The notes: generated by a model from the sequence alone, not told the origin. A DNA stretch of 64,000 nucleotides from Chelatococcus reniformis (GCF_014640075.1 NZ_BMGG01000004.1:124001-188000); one strand, 5' to 3'. Counted from the stretch's first letter, positions 30,332 through 42,255 are shown. A program made the numbers and translations.

Positions 30332-31486
30332 ATGCGGCTTCCCTTTTCCCGGCAGGAGCCTGGCCTGGCGGTCTCGAGCGTGATGCACGTGGCGTTCGTC
30401 GTCGCTGGCCTCGTCGCGCTTGCCGCTGCGCCGCGTTTCGACGACCAGGAGGAGGCGGTTCCGGCAGAGATCATCACCGAAGAGCAGTTGCGCGCCATCA
30501 CCCAGGGCGACAGGACCGCCAGGGAGGTGCAGCCCGATCCCAAGGCGCGCGCCGACAAGGTCGCGGAGCTGAAGCTGCCGTCGCCGGCCCCCGGCGAGGA
30601 TGCGGAGCAGCAGGAGCAGGCGCCGCCGCCACCGCCGCCGCGTCCGCCGGATATCGCCGCCGAGGCCCCCAAGCCGCCGGAGCCGCCCAAGGTTGCGCCT
30701 ACGCCCGAGCCAAGACCCGAGCCAAAACCCGAGGCTCGAGCCGAGGCCAAAGCCGAGCCCAAGCCTGAGCCCAAGCCTGAGCCTAAACCCGAACCGGAGC
30801 CCAAGCCGGTACCTAAGCCCGAGCCGGCCAAGGTCGAGCCCAAACCAGAGCCGGCCAAACCAGAGCCGGCCAAGCCCGAGCCGCCCAAGGCCCAGCCTAA
30901 ACCGGAGCCGCCTAAACCGGAGCCGCCCAAGCCACAGGACTTGGCCAGACTGATCGAAAAGACGACGCCGCCCGAGCCCGCCAAGGTGGAGCCCAAGGCC
31001 GAACCGCCCAAGGCTCAGCCCAAGCCCAAGCCGCGACCCAAGCCCCCGGAGCAGGCGTTCAATCCGAGCGAGATCATGAAAACGATCAACAACGAGCCGC
31101 GTCGCCAGGCGGCGACAGGCGATCAACTGAGCCGCACGGCCTCGCTCGGCAGTCAGACCGGCCGGGCGCCTCGTATGTCGATGTCGATGAAGGACGCCCT
31201 GGGCGCCATCATCAAGGAGCAGATCACCCAATGCTACGATGACCTGGGCGCGGGCAAGTCGTTCAAGCCGTTGATCCACATGGTGCTGAACCAGGACGGG
31301 ACGCTCGGCGCCCTGCCGGTATGGAGCAATCCCTCGGGCAATCCCCGCGACCGCTCGACTGCGGAGGCGGCCATTCGCGCGATTCGCAAGTGTGCGCCCT
31401 ATAGGATCCCGGCCAACTACCTGCCCTATTACAACAGTGCGGACGGTTGGCGCGATTGGAACATCTGGTTCGACCCTCCCGCCTGA
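30332..31486 (+). CDS. tolA: Tol-Pal energy-transducing protein TolA
   Basis: A 384-aa TolA. An N-terminal membrane anchor (about residues 14-34, AVSSVMHVAFVVAGLVALA) carries the conserved SxxxH, which couples it to TolQR. A long low-complexity rod (about residues 95-245) is built from Lys-Pro-Glu-Pro repeats; E. coli instead has an Ala/Lys helix. The C-terminal domain (about 285-384, with ITQCYDDLGAG) contacts TolB/Pal. The gene starts 9 bp after tolR. Confidence 0.92.
   Translation: MRLPFSRQEPGLAVSSVMHVAFVVAGLVALAAAPRFDDQEEAVPAEIITEEQLRAITQGDRTAREVQPDPKARADKVAELKLPSPAPGEDAEQQEQAPPPPPPRPPDIAAEAPKPPEPPKVAPTPEPRPEPKPEARAEAKAEPKPEPKPEPKPEPEPKPVPKPEPAKVEPKPEPAKPEPAKPEPPKAQPKPEPPKPEPPKPQDLARLIEKTTPPEPAKVEPKAEPPKAQPKPKPRPKPPEQAFNPSEIMKTINNEPRRQAATGDQLSRTASLGSQTGRAPRMSMSMKDALGAIIKEQITQCYDDLGAGKSFKPLIHMVLNQDGTLGALPVWSNPSGNPRDRSTAEAAIRAIRKCAPYRIPANYLPYYNSADGWRDWNIWFDPPA
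30700..31050 (+). repeat. In-gene Pro-Glu-Pro-Lys codon repeat in tolA
   Basis: This segment consists of reiterated CCC/CCG-GAG-CCG-AAG-type codons encoding KPEP-like units, with many near-identical 12-18 bp blocks. Such tracts change length readily by slippage or recombination. Confidence 0.8.
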
Positions 31487-31627
31487 TCATCATCATGAGC
31501 CGTTTTGCCGGTACCAGCCCCGATATCGCAGCCGTCGCGCCCCAAACAGCCGAGCTGGCGCCCGAGCCGACATGCTTTTGCCATCTCCCATCGCGACAAG
31601 CCGCCGTTCCAAAAGAAGATCTGGTCG

Positions 31628-33052
31628 ATGACTGTTGATACCGGGCGCGATCGCTGCGCCGCCACGCTTGCAACGCTCGGCCCGGCGACGGCGCCCGGCT
31701 TTCGTTCCGGTGCAACCGGTGGCCGCGCCTGGCGTGCCCTGGTCGCCGGCCCGCGGGCGCTCGTCATGCTCGTGCTTGCCCTGGCCGGCCTTGCCGCGCC
31801 GGCCGCGGCCGAGATCACGATCACCGTGGATCGGAGCAATTTCCAGCCGCTGCCCATCGCCGTCACGGATTTCAGCGGAGATCCCGAGCTCGGCGCCAAG
31901 ATCGCCGGCATCATCGCCGCCGACCTCAAACGCTGCGGCTATTTCGTCCCCATCGACAAGGCCGCGTTTCCCGAGCGCTCCATGAATTTCGACGCGGCGC
32001 CGCAGTTCGCCGCCTGGCAGGCGATCAACGCCCAGGCCCTGGTGACGGGGCGCGTGAGCCGCGACGGCAGCGGCCGGCTGAAGACCGAGTACCGGTTGTG
32101 GGACACCGCGGCCGGCCAGCAGCTCGATGGCCAGCAGTTCTTCACCGACGCCAACAACTGGCGCCGTATCGGTCACATCATCGCGGACGCGGTGCTGACT
32201 CGCATCACTGGTTTCAAGGGCATGTTCGATACCCGCATCGCCTTTGTCGATGAAAGCGGTTCGAAGGAAAACCGCCGCAAGCGGCTCGCCATGATGGACC
32301 AGGATGGCGCCAACGTCCGCTACCTCACCCGCGGCGAGGACATGGTGGTGACGCCGCGGTTTTCGTTCAATTCGCAGGACGTCGCCTTCATGTCGCAGCG
32401 GCGCGGCGAACAGCCGCGCGTGCAGATCGTCAACGTCGAGACCGGCCAGCGCCAGGTGGTCGGCAACTTCCCGGACATGACCTCGAGCCCGCGCTTTTCG
32501 CCGGACGGCCAACGCATCCTGCTCAGCCTCCAGCAGGGCGGCAACGCGAATATCTACGTCATGGACCTCGCCTCGCGCACGACCACGCGTCTGACGACCG
32601 CGAGCGCCATCGACACCTCGCCGTCCTATTCACCGGACGGACAGCGCATCGTCTTCGAAAGCGACCGCGGTGGCAGCCCCCAGATCTACGTGATGAGTGC
32701 GTCCGGCGGCGAGGCCAAGCGCATCTCCTTCGGCGAGGGCCGCTATGGCCAGCCCGTGTGGTCGCCGCGCGGCGACTATATCGCCTTCACGCGCCAGAAG
32801 GGCGGCACCTTCGCCATCGGCATCATGAAGCCGGACGGCACGGGCGAGCGCATCCTGACGGAGGGCTTCCACAACGAGGGCCCGACCTGGGCCCCGAACG
32901 GCCAATTCCTGATGTTCTTCCGCGATCCCGGCGGCGAGGCGGGCGGCAAGCTCTACATGGTCGACGTCACCGGCCGCGTGGAGGTGCCGATTCCGACGCC
33001 CGGATACGCCTCGGATCCCGCATGGTCGGGCCTGCTCAGCGAGATGCGCTAA
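31628..33052 (+). CDS. tolB: Tol-Pal beta-propeller protein TolB
   Basis: A periplasmic TolB of up to 474 aa. The hydrophobic export signal is [20 protein letters not shown] (about residues 44-63). It is followed by the N-terminal domain ([21 protein letters not shown]) and a six-blade propeller with repeated SPDGQRI-type words. TolB binds Pal and outer-membrane porins. The ATG at 31628 leaves an unusually long n-region; a later start just before the hydrophobic run is possible. Confidence 0.93.
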   Translation: MTVDTGRDRCAATLATLGPATAPGFRSGATGGRAWRALVAGPRALVMLVLALAGLAAPAAAEITITVDRSNFQPLPIAVTDFSGDPELGAKIAGIIAADLKRCGYFVPIDKAAFPERSMNFDAAPQFAAWQAINAQALVTGRVSRDGSGRLKTEYRLWDTAAGQQLDGQQFFTDANNWRRIGHIIADAVLTRITGFKGMFDTRIAFVDESGSKENRRKRLAMMDQDGANVRYLTRGEDMVVTPRFSFNSQDVAFMSQRRGEQPRVQIVNVETGQRQVVGNFPDMTSSPRFSPDGQRILLSLQQGGNANIYVMDLASRTTTRLTTASAIDTSPSYSPDGQRIVFESDRGGSPQIYVMSASGGEAKRISFGEGRYGQPVWSPRGDYIAFTRQKGGTFAIGIMKPDGTGERILTEGFHNEGPTWAPNGQFLMFFRDPGGEAGGKLYMVDVTGRVEVPIPTPGYASDPAWSGLLSEMR

Positions 33053-33075
33053 GGCCCAGCCGGGTCGGGCCTCCG

Positions 33076-33363
33076 TCACGGGTGGGGCGGCAGCGTCGGC
33101 GCGGCGCCGCGCACGAGCCAGGTGACCGAAGCATAGGCGCCGAGCCAGGAGCCTAGCGCCGCGAACAGCACGTAGGCGGCATTGCCGGTGTAGTTGATGA
33201 CCGCGAAGGCCGACAGCAGATACCAGACGGCGCTCCAGTTGGCGGCCCGCATCCGATGGCGGGCGACGACCGCGGCGTTGAAGAACACGTAGGCCATGTC
33301 GGTCACCGCGGTTGCCAGAATGACGCCCAAGGCAATCAGCGGATCGATCTCGGTCAAGCTCAT
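33076..33363 (-). CDS. Small membrane protein of unknown function
   Basis: A 95-aa protein with three hydrophobic helices (about residues 10-30, 42-62 and 64-85), including TDMAYVFFNAAVVARHR and NYTGNAAYVLFAALGSWLGAY. AGGAGG lies seven bases upstream of its ATG, so translation is likely. It reads opposite to tolB and pal, and the 105-bp repeat starts 22 bp upstream. I do not recognise a family. Confidence 0.7.
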   Translation of the reverse strand: MSLTEIDPLIALGVILATAVTDMAYVFFNAAVVARHRMRAANWSAVWYLLSAFAVINYTGNAAYVLFAALGSWLGAYASVTWLVRGAAPTLPPHP

Positions 33364-33384
33364 GTCGGCCCCTCCTGTCCCGTT

Positions 33385-33490
33385 CTAGTGCATTTCCGCA
33401 TTTCTTCGAATCGCCGAAATGCTCTATCTGTTTGATTTATCGCGTTTTCTTCACGCGAACCGGCGTCCACTTCGCTCGAAAACGCTCTAG
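33385..33490 (+). repeat. 105-bp MITE-like repeat, copy 4
   Basis: A full copy from CTAGTGC to GCTCTAG. It contains the AATCGCCGAAATGCTCTATC segment, the TTTATCGCGTTTTCTTCACGCG hairpin and CGGCGTCCACTTCGCTCG. It lies between the small membrane protein gene and pal, in the middle of the tol-pal cluster. The remaining sequence to 33737 is the pal leader and shows no other gene. Confidence 0.88.
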
Positions 33491-33737
33491 CAAAGCTGTC
33501 GCGGGGCGACGACGGGCCTATGAACCGGGCGGCGAGGTCACCAAACGGTCCGATTTACCCTCGATTAACGTTGCTGACAGCTTCAAGCCCGCGCAGCGCC
33601 GCGGCCTCCCAGATGAAAGCCTTCGTCAAGGTTGACGGAACGTTCGCTTAACCGGGCGAGGCTATCCCTATGTCAACGAACATGCGGCCTGGGCGCGGTC
33701 TGGGATCCGCGAAGAGCCTAGAGTTGAAGGATGGTTG

Positions 33738-34298
33738 ATGATGTCGCTGACGGGATTTGATCAGGCGGCGGCCTCGGCCGGGCGGACCGGCAGCCGGGCG
33801 ATGGGCGGTGGGCGCCGGCGCTCCGTAGCCCTTGCCTTTGCGGTGCTCGCCGCGCTGGCCATGGCCGGCTGCGCCAAGGACTCCTCCAACGTCGCCGGGG
33901 GGGCGGGCTTCGGCGCCGGCAGCGCGACGCCGGGCAGCGCCCAGGACTTCGTCGTCAATGTGGGCGATCGCGTGTTCTTTGAATCCGACCAGACCGATCT
34001 GACGCCCCAGGCCGTGGCCACGCTCGACAAGCAGGCCGCGTGGCTGTCGCGATATCCTCGCTACACCTTCCTGATCGAAGGCCACGCCGACGAGCGCGGC
34101 ACCCGCGAGTACAACTTCTCGCTCGGCGCCCGTCGCGCCCAGGCGGTGCGGGACTACCTCGCGACCCGCGGCATCTCGGCCTCGCGCATGCGCACCATCT
34201 CGTATGGCAAGGAGCGGCCGGTCGCCGTGTGCAACGACATTTCCTGCTGGTCACAGAACCGCCGCGCCGTCACGGTGCTAGATGGCAGCGCCTCGTAG
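33738..34298 (+). CDS. pal: Peptidoglycan-associated lipoprotein Pal
   Basis: A 186-aa outer-membrane lipoprotein. A basic leader and hydrophobic stretch end in the lipobox LAMAGC (Cys about residue 46). The OmpA-like peptidoglycan domain has VFFESDQTDLTPQA, the EGHADERGTREYN motif and SCWSQNRRAVTVL. Pal ties the outer membrane to the wall and is recycled by TolQRAB. AAGGA stands six bases before ATG 33738. Confidence 0.96.
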   Translation: MMSLTGFDQAAASAGRTGSRAMGGGRRRSVALAFAVLAALAMAGCAKDSSNVAGGAGFGAGSATPGSAQDFVVNVGDRVFFESDQTDLTPQAVATLDKQAAWLSRYPRYTFLIEGHADERGTREYNFSLGARRAQAVRDYLATRGISASRMRTISYGKERPVAVCNDISCWSQNRRAVTVLDGSAS

Positions 34299-34357
34299 CG
34301 GCGCAGCACTGGGATCGTGACCGTTTGGCCCTGGCGACGGGGTCTGGCTTTCAAGTC

Positions 34358-34460
34358 CATGGATGGTCGGGTCAAGCCCGATCATGACGTTGAGACTAAA
34401 AGGCTTTCCGCCTCCAGCCCGTCATGGTCGGGCTTGCCCCGACCATCCATCCGCTGAAAA
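34358..34460. repeat. Inverted pair of GGATGGTCGGG repeats between pal and ybgF
   Basis: GGATGGTCGGGTCAAGCCCGATCATGACG at 34359-34387 is mirrored by CGTCATGGTCGGGCTTGCCCCGACCATCC at 34420-34448, so the two units can pair into a long imperfect stem. Each half is also self-complementary. A second short palindrome (CGGATGGAATCATCCGATCG) follows at about 34484-34505. The rest of the 395-bp spacer shows no gene. Confidence 0.65.
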
Positions 34461-34693
34461 GGTCAAATCTTCTGTGCAGTTGATCGGATGGAATCATCCG
34501 ATCGAACGGAGGGCTCCGGATTCGGGAGCTCGGAGAATCATTGCCCGGTCGGGAGCCATCGTCTGGCCGGGCCGTGCGACGGAGCACTTCACTCCGCGTC
34601 CGCAGTCATATTTTGGCCCTGGGAGGCCGCTTGTGCTAACCAGACAGGCGGCGTCTGCCAATTGCCATCCATGAACCCGCGGACCACTCATCG

Positions 34694-35665
34694 ATGACCG
34701 TCCTCCGGCCGCTCGTGCGCAACATCGCAGCTGTACTGGCCCTTGCCGCGTTCGCCTTTCCGGCTCTGGCGCAGGATCCGGGCGATATGATCGTTCGCAT
34801 CGGCCGTCTGGAGAACCAACTGCGGCAGATGGCGGGACAGATCGAGCAGTTGCAGTTCGAGAACCGACGCCTGACCGAGCAACTACGCAAGTTCCAGGAG
34901 GACGTCGAGTTCCGCTTCCAGGATAAGCCCGGGGGCGGGGCCGGCGCGCGCTCGGCGCCCCAGCAGAGCCCGCCGTCCGCGTCGCAACAGCCGCCGCGCG
35001 GCTCCCAGCGCCGTGGTGACGCCTTTGACCCGAGCCGCAGCCCAGGCGCTCCGGGCGCCCCTCAACCGCTCGGCTCGCCCCGCTCCGCCGCGCCGCCGCT
35101 CGCGCCGGATGGTGTCCCCGGCGTGCCGCAGGGCGCGATCGCGACGGGCGGCGTGCAGATCATCGACGACCAGGACGGCGATACCCGCGTCGCTGCCGCC
35201 GACCCCGAGGCGCCGATGGACGACAGCGGCGCGCCGCCGCCGCCCCGCGGCGGAACGTCGATCGCTTCGACCGGCAATCCGGCCTCGCCGCGTGCCGACT
35301 ACGACGCCGCCTTCAGCGACATGTCGGAGCGGCATTACGATCAGGCCGAGATGGGCTTCCGGCGCTACCTGCAATCGCACCCGCGCGATCGGCTGGTGCC
35401 CGACGCCACCTACTGGCTCGGCGAGAGCTATTATCAGCGCGGCCGCTACCGGGAAGCGGCGGAGCAATTCCTCAAGGTGTCGACCGATTTCGGCGGCTCC
35501 GGCAAGGCGCCCGACAGCCTGGTGAAGCTCGGCATGTCGCTGAACCGCATCGGTGCCCACGACCAGGCCTGCGCAACCTACGGCGAAGTCATCCGCAGGT
35601 ATCCGCAGGCCTCCGCCGAGGTCCGCTCGGCCATCGACCGCGAGCGGCGCCGTACCAAGTGCTGA
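34694..35665 (+). CDS. ybgF: Cell division coordinator CpoB / YbgF
   Basis: A 323-aa periplasmic protein. The signal peptide ends at FPALAQ (residue about 27). A trimerising coiled coil follows (about 30-78, with LENQLRQMAGQIEQLQFENRR), then a long Pro/Gly/Ser-rich linker. The C-terminal tetratricopeptide domain (about 200-320) contains YDQAEMGFRRYLQSHP and SYYQRGRYREAAEQFL. CpoB links the Tol machine with wall synthesis at division. Its stop is followed closely by tilS. Confidence 0.93.
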   Translation: MTVLRPLVRNIAAVLALAAFAFPALAQDPGDMIVRIGRLENQLRQMAGQIEQLQFENRRLTEQLRKFQEDVEFRFQDKPGGGAGARSAPQQSPPSASQQPPRGSQRRGDAFDPSRSPGAPGAPQPLGSPRSAAPPLAPDGVPGVPQGAIATGGVQIIDDQDGDTRVAAADPEAPMDDSGAPPPPRGGTSIASTGNPASPRADYDAAFSDMSERHYDQAEMGFRRYLQSHPRDRLVPDATYWLGESYYQRGRYREAAEQFLKVSTDFGGSGKAPDSLVKLGMSLNRIGAHDQACATYGEVIRRYPQASAEVRSAIDRERRRTKC

Positions 35666-35757
35666 CGGCGGGCGATCCGGCCGCCCGCCCGCCGGTGCCC
35701 GATGCCATGCCGCGCCCGGTCAGGGCGAAGAGCCGGCGCGACGACGAAGGCGCGCCC

Positions 35758-36795
35758 ATGGACCTGGTCGCTGCCACCGAGCGCCTGCGTCCGCTCGAGC
35801 GTGCCCCTGGGCTGCTGCTCGCCGTCTCCGGCGGTCCCGATTCCATGGCGTTGCTGCGCCTCGTGGCCGACTGGGCCCGGGCGGCCGGGCGGCCGCGGGT
35901 CGAAGTCGCGACCGTCGATCACGGCCTGCGTGCGGAGTCGCGGCAGGAGTGCGAGGCGGTCGTGCGCTGGGCTGAGGCGGCGGGCCTCGCCGCCACGATC
36001 CTGACCTGGGAGGGCGACAAGCCCGTCGGCGCCATGCAGGAACGCGCGCGCGAGGCGCGCTATCGCCTGTTGGCCGAGCGCGCCCGGACCATCGGTGCCA
36101 GCCATGTCGTCGTCGCGCATCACGCCGACGATGCCGCCGAGACGGTGCTGCTGCGGCTGCTCGCCGGCTCGGGCATCGCCGGCCTGGCGGGGATGGCGCC
36201 GCTGTCACCGCTCGACGAACTGGTCCTCGCCCGCCCGCTGCTCGATGTACCCAAGGAGCGGTTAATCGCCACCTGCCGGGCGTTTGGGCAGCGCTACGTC
36301 AGCGATCCGAGCAACGCGGACGCACGCTTCCTGCGCCCGCGGCTGCGCCGGATCAGCACGGCCCTCGCCGCCGAGGGCCTCGACCGCGGCCGTCTGCTGA
36401 GGCTGGCCGCCAGAGCCGCCAGAGCCGACGCGGCGCTGCGGCAGATGACGGACACCGCCTGTGCCGCCTGCGCGCCCCGCGCGACGGCCCAGGGCCTCAG
36501 CTTCACCGCCGCAGCCCTCGCCGCGCAGCCGGCGGAGATCGTAGCGCGCGTGCTCGGCACCTTCATCGACGCGGCGCGGGCGGCTGCGCCGGGCCCGCGA
36601 GCCCCGTTGCGGCTGGAGAGGCTGGAAGAGCTGGCGCGACGTTTCGCCGATGCGCAAGCGCGCCGCAGCCCCTTAAAATCGTCACTCGCCGGCACGATCT
36701 TATGCCTCGACTCCGCTGGAGAGGCGACAATCCTCCCTGAGGGTGATCGCAGGCGAGGGCGCCGCGCAGGCGGAAAGACGCTCGGCCAAGTCTGA
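35758..36795 (+). CDS. tilS: tRNA(Ile)-lysidine synthase TilS
   Basis: A 345-aa PP-loop ATPase that adds lysine to C34 of the CAU anticodon, turning tRNA-Met-like into tRNA-Ile. The PP-loop is LAVSGGPDSMALL (about residues 21-33), followed by VDHGLRAES and VVAHHADDAAET. The region after residue about 230 is less conserved. I chose ATG 35758, which places the PP-loop at the usual distance; the frame is open from 35659, overlapping the end of ybgF. Confidence 0.93.
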   Translation: MDLVAATERLRPLERAPGLLLAVSGGPDSMALLRLVADWARAAGRPRVEVATVDHGLRAESRQECEAVVRWAEAAGLAATILTWEGDKPVGAMQERAREARYRLLAERARTIGASHVVVAHHADDAAETVLLRLLAGSGIAGLAGMAPLSPLDELVLARPLLDVPKERLIATCRAFGQRYVSDPSNADARFLRPRLRRISTALAAEGLDRGRLLRLAARAARADAALRQMTDTACAACAPRATAQGLSFTAAALAAQPAEIVARVLGTFIDAARAAAPGPRAPLRLERLEELARRFADAQARRSPLKSSLAGTILCLDSAGEATILPEGDRRRGRRAGGKTLGQV

Positions 36796-36833
36796 CCCCG
36801 TTAACACGGTTTTGCCGCGGAACCGTGCATTCA

Positions 36834-36861
36834 CTTGGCAATAAGCCTGCACCGACTTACA
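36834..36861 (+). promoter_or_regulatory. Possible heat-shock-type promoter of ftsH
   Basis: CTTGGC at 36834-36839 and CTTACA at 36856-36861 are separated by 16 bp, resembling the alphaproteobacterial heat-shock or housekeeping promoter spacing. ftsH is often under RpoH control. A CACGGTT/AACCGTG hairpin just before it (36806-36827) may end tilS transcription. The match is weak. Confidence 0.3.
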
Positions 36862-36922
36862 TTGATCAGGGAGCGCTCGCAGATGTCGAGCGGGCCGGAT
36901 GGACCAGGACAATCGCAATAAG

Positions 36923-38848
<1,926 letters not shown>

Positions 38849-39017
38849 CCGACGCGCGATGCCCATGAGGACGCCGCCATTCCCCTGGGAGCGGCGGCGT
38901 TCCCGCTTGTCGCGTGGCCGCAGGTCATTGGAAAGGCAGATAGCCTTCTGAAACTGGAGCGCTTCGCGATTGATGATTCCGCCAGCGCGAGGCCCAGCCA
39001 ATGACGCGGCTGCTCAA

Positions 39018-39122
39018 CTAGAGCATTTCCGCGTTTCTTCGAAACGCCGAAATGCTCTATCTCTTTGTTTTGTCGCGTTTCTTCACGCGAACCGGCGTCC
39101 ACTTCGCTCGAAAACGCTCTAG
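39018..39122 (+). repeat. 105-bp MITE-like repeat, copy 5
   Basis: A full copy from CTAGAGC to GCTCTAG with a slightly altered middle (CTCTTTGTTTTGTCGCG). Its last TAG, read on the minus strand, is the stop codon of the hypothetical gene at 39119-39355. Confidence 0.88.
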
Positions 39123-39355
39123 ATCAGGATCAGGATTGAAGCCGCGAGGACGGCAGCGCAGGCGAACCAGCTCATGCGCGCCGTATTGTCGAGCACTGCG
39201 ATCCGGTGCCACCAGTTCGCGCGGTTGCGCGCGAGCGCCTGCGCCACCTCATCCGGAACGCCGGGCGTATCGGCCGTGATCTGGCCGCGCGTGCGCGTCT
39301 CCAGATCCGAGCGTCGCGCCGCGTCGTCGATGGACGTTGCAATGATCCAGAACAT
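39119..39355 (-). CDS. Hypothetical tail-anchored small protein
   Basis: About 78 aa if started at the ATG at 39355. It has a polar helical N-terminal part (IIATSIDDAARRSDLETR), then WWHRIAVLDNTARM and a C-terminal hydrophobic segment WFACAAVLAASILILI that reaches the stop. The stop codon is the terminal TAG of the adjacent repeat copy, so its original C-terminus may have been altered. The frame is open upstream to 39562 and the start is uncertain. No family was recognised. Confidence 0.45.
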   Translation of the reverse strand: MFWIIATSIDDAARRSDLETRTRGQITADTPGVPDEVAQALARNRANWWHRIAVLDNTARMSWFACAAVLAASILILI

Positions 39356-39779
39356 GGCCAGCCGATCCGTATCGCACGCCAAGTGATAAGTGACATCAGG
39401 CGGAATCGAAAGAGGCGCCGGCCTCTGGCGGGAACCGGCGCCAGTGCGCCCCATCGGCGCGTGAGGACTGCGAGGGATGGCGGCTCGCTGCCTTCGTAAC
39501 AGCCCGTTATGAACTGTGATGGCAGGAAGGGATCTGCGATCTTGACCCAGACAGGCGGACACTGCTTTGTGATCGGCGAGTATTCGTCAGGGGACGGCGA
39601 GATCTCGGCGATCGCTTTCGTCGCAGTGACCGCCCGTCGATGCGCCAAGCGCTCGGGGCGCCATCAAATCCCTTTGATCAAGCTTGCTCGGCCGATATCG
39701 AAACTGTCGGAACGTCGTGGCGACGGGTAAAGAGCATGACCGCCGTGCGGAACCGTTGATTCTCCGGAGACCAGATCAG
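39356..39779. other. Spacer upstream of glmM
   Basis: This region is less GC-rich than its surroundings. It contains open frames on both strands (for example + 39509-39730), none of which resembles a known protein or has a good ribosome-binding site. It probably holds the glmM promoter and perhaps the true 5' part of the minus-strand hypothetical gene. Confidence 0.35.
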
Positions 39780-41123
39780 ATGACGCGCAATTACTTCGGT
39801 ACCGACGGCATCCGCGGGCGCGCCAACAGCGAGATCACCCCAGAGCTCGCGCTGAAGGTCGGCCAAGCCGCAGGGCTGCTGTTCCGCCGTGGCGATCACC
39901 GCAACCGGGTGGTCATCGGCAAGGACACCCGGCTGTCCGGCTACATGATCGAGTCGGCTTTGCAGGCCGGCTTCACCTCCGTCGGCATGGATGTGCTGCT
40001 GCTCGGACCGATGCCGACGCCCGCGGTCGCCATGCTCACCCGCTCCATGCGCTGCGACCTCGGCGTCATGATCTCAGCCTCGCACAATCCCTACGAGGAC
40101 AACGGGATCAAGTTGTTCGGGCCCGACGGCTACAAGCTGTCGGACGAGGTGGAAATGGAGATCGAGACGCTACTTGGGAACGACTTGGGCAAGCGGCTGG
40201 CCGGCTCGTCCGACCTCGGGCGCGCCAAGCGTATCGAGAGCGTGCACGCCCGCTACATCGAGTTCGCCAAGCGGACTTTGCCGCGGGCGTTGGATTTCGA
40301 GGGGTTGCGGGTGGTCATCGATTGCGCCAACGGCGCCGCCTACCGCGTCGCCCCGGAGGCTCTGTGGGAGCTGGGCGCCGAGGTGTTTCCGCTCGGCGTC
40401 GAGCCCAACGGCCTCAACATCAACAAGGACGTGGGCTCCACCGCTCCAGAGGCGCTCACCCGCAAGGTGCGTGAGGTGCGCGCCGACGTGGGCATCGCGC
40501 TCGACGGCGACGCTGATCGGGTCATCGTCGTCGACGAGAAGGGGCACCTCATCGACGGCGACCAACTGATGGCGGTGATCGCCCGGAGCTGGCAGGAGGA
40601 TGATCTGCTGTCCAAGCCGGCCATCGTCGCGACCATCATGTCGAATCTCGGCCTGGAGCGCTATCTCGGCGGTCTCGGCCTGGCGCTCGAGCGCACCGCC
40701 GTCGGCGACCGCTACGTGCTCGAGCACATGCGCCGCAACGGCTACAACGTCGGCGGCGAGCAGTCCGGCCACATCATCCTGTCGGACTACGCGACGACGG
40801 GCGACGGCCTGCTGTCGGCCCTTCAGGTGCTTGCGGTGGTCAAGCGTTCCGGCAAGCCGGTCAGCGAGGTCTGTCATTCCTTCGAGCCCTATCCGCAAGT
40901 GCTCAAGAACATGCGCTACAAGGCTGGCCAACGGCCCGCCGAGGAAAACGTCGTATCGATCGTCGAAGCCGCGCGCGGCCGTCTCGGCAATGAAGGGCGG
41001 CTCGTCGTCCGCCCGTCGGGTACGGAACCGGTCATCCGCGTGATGGGCGAGGGCGGCAACCGCCAGCTGGTGGAGCAGGTGGTCGACGACGTGATCGAAG
41101 CTTTGACGAAGTCTGCCGCCTGA
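39780..41123 (+). CDS. glmM: Phosphoglucosamine mutase
   Basis: A 447-aa phosphohexomutase converting glucosamine-6-phosphate to glucosamine-1-phosphate for peptidoglycan and LPS synthesis. It starts [16 protein letters not shown]. The active-site Ser is in [12 protein letters not shown] (about residue 101), the metal loop is [13 protein letters not shown], the sugar-binding loop is GGEQSGHII, and the phosphate-binding loop is [16 protein letters not shown] precedes ATG 39780. It sits downstream of ftsH, the conserved order. Confidence 0.97.
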   Translation: MTRNYFGTDGIRGRANSEITPELALKVGQAAGLLFRRGDHRNRVVIGKDTRLSGYMIESALQAGFTSVGMDVLLLGPMPTPAVAMLTRSMRCDLGVMISASHNPYEDNGIKLFGPDGYKLSDEVEMEIETLLGNDLGKRLAGSSDLGRAKRIESVHARYIEFAKRTLPRALDFEGLRVVIDCANGAAYRVAPEALWELGAEVFPLGVEPNGLNINKDVGSTAPEALTRKVREVRADVGIALDGDADRVIVVDEKGHLIDGDQLMAVIARSWQEDDLLSKPAIVATIMSNLGLERYLGGLGLALERTAVGDRYVLEHMRRNGYNVGGEQSGHIILSDYATTGDGLLSALQVLAVVKRSGKPVSEVCHSFEPYPQVLKNMRYKAGQRPAEENVVSIVEAARGRLGNEGRLVVRPSGTEPVIRVMGEGGNRQLVEQVVDDVIEALTKSAA

Positions 41124-41311
41124 CCGGCGCCGGCGGGCTGGGCGGAGCCGCGACCCCGCCGGCGGCATTGTAGGATCGCAGCAGGCCCGGGGCGCCGCCT
41201 CCCTTAACCATGCGGGTTAAGGTTAAGCGCGCATTAACGGGTGTCTGGCACCTTGCGGGCGTTCCCCCGGCGGCGGCGTTTGGCCGCCCGGGGCGCCAAC
41301 ACGGTGTGCCA

Positions 41312-42112
41312 ATGGTCCGAGGTCTTTCCGTTGTCGTGGCAGTCACGGCCATTGCCGCCCTGCCGGCCCTCGCCGCGGAACTGCCGCCTCTGCCGGATCT
41401 CGAACCCAGCACGCCGATAGCCGTTGGCGGCGGCTGGTACCTGCGCGGCGATGCGGGGGTCGGCTCCACCAGCACGTCGCGCGCGCGGACGCCCACCGTC
41501 GCCCTCGTCCCGGTCGACACGGCCCTGGTCCGCCAGCGCATCGAGAGCGGCTGGAGCATCGGCGGGGGCATCGGCTATCGCTTCGGAGCCAACTTCCGCA
41601 CGGACTTGACGGTCGGTGGCCTGGTCAACCAGAATTTTCGTGCCGTGGGCATCGACGCTGCCAATGTCGGCAACCCGAACTCCCCCGCGGCCTACTACCG
41701 AGCCGGGCTGAGTTCGACGGTGGCCCTGGTCAACGCCTATTGGGACATTGCCACCTGGGAGGGCATCACGCCCTTCGTCGGCGCGGGCGTCGGCGTCGCC
41801 TACAATCGCCTTGGCGGCATCAGCCGGCTCGACGTCGGCGCGCCGCTCGGGCCGGCGGCGGGCTACGACGCCATCGCCCGCGGCGGCCGCACCCAGGCGG
41901 CCTTCGCTCTCTATGCCGGCCTCGCCTATGAGATCATGCCCGGGCTGACCGCTGAGGTGGCCTACCGCTACCTCAACGTCGGCTCCGCGGGCAGCAACTC
42001 CGCCATCTGCGGCACCGGCTACCTCTGCGCGGCCGCGACGCCGCTGCGGGTCAAGAGCATCGACAGCCAGGAGGTGACCATCGGCGTCCGCTGGAGCCTG
42101 AACGGCGCATAG
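41312..42112 (+). CDS. Outer-membrane beta-barrel (Omp25-like opacity) protein
   Basis: A 266-aa exported protein. The signal peptide (about residues 1-22) ends PALAAE. Alternating aromatic beta strands follow (GGGWYLRGDAGVG, GGGIGYRFGANFRTDL, VAYRYLNVGSAGSN), ending with VTIGVRWSL, a typical last strand of an eight-stranded barrel. It belongs to the OmpA-like/Omp25/opacity group of Hyphomicrobiales. The ATG at 41312 is chosen for the signal peptide; the frame extends to 41210. Confidence 0.83.
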   Translation: MVRGLSVVVAVTAIAALPALAAELPPLPDLEPSTPIAVGGGWYLRGDAGVGSTSTSRARTPTVALVPVDTALVRQRIESGWSIGGGIGYRFGANFRTDLTVGGLVNQNFRAVGIDAANVGNPNSPAAYYRAGLSSTVALVNAYWDIATWEGITPFVGAGVGVAYNRLGGISRLDVGAPLGPAAGYDAIARGGRTQAAFALYAGLAYEIMPGLTAEVAYRYLNVGSAGSNSAICGTGYLCAAATPLRVKSIDSQEVTIGVRWSLNGA

Positions 42113-42255
42113 CGCCGGATCCGTTCGGGGCGTGGGAGCCGTCAGCGCTCCGCCGCGGGCCTTGCCAGCAGTCATCCACCCCCTAGGGAGCGATGCGCGG
42201 TATCCAACCGTCGGTTGTCGATATCGCGGTATCCGCGGAGGGCGTGGAGTTCGTC

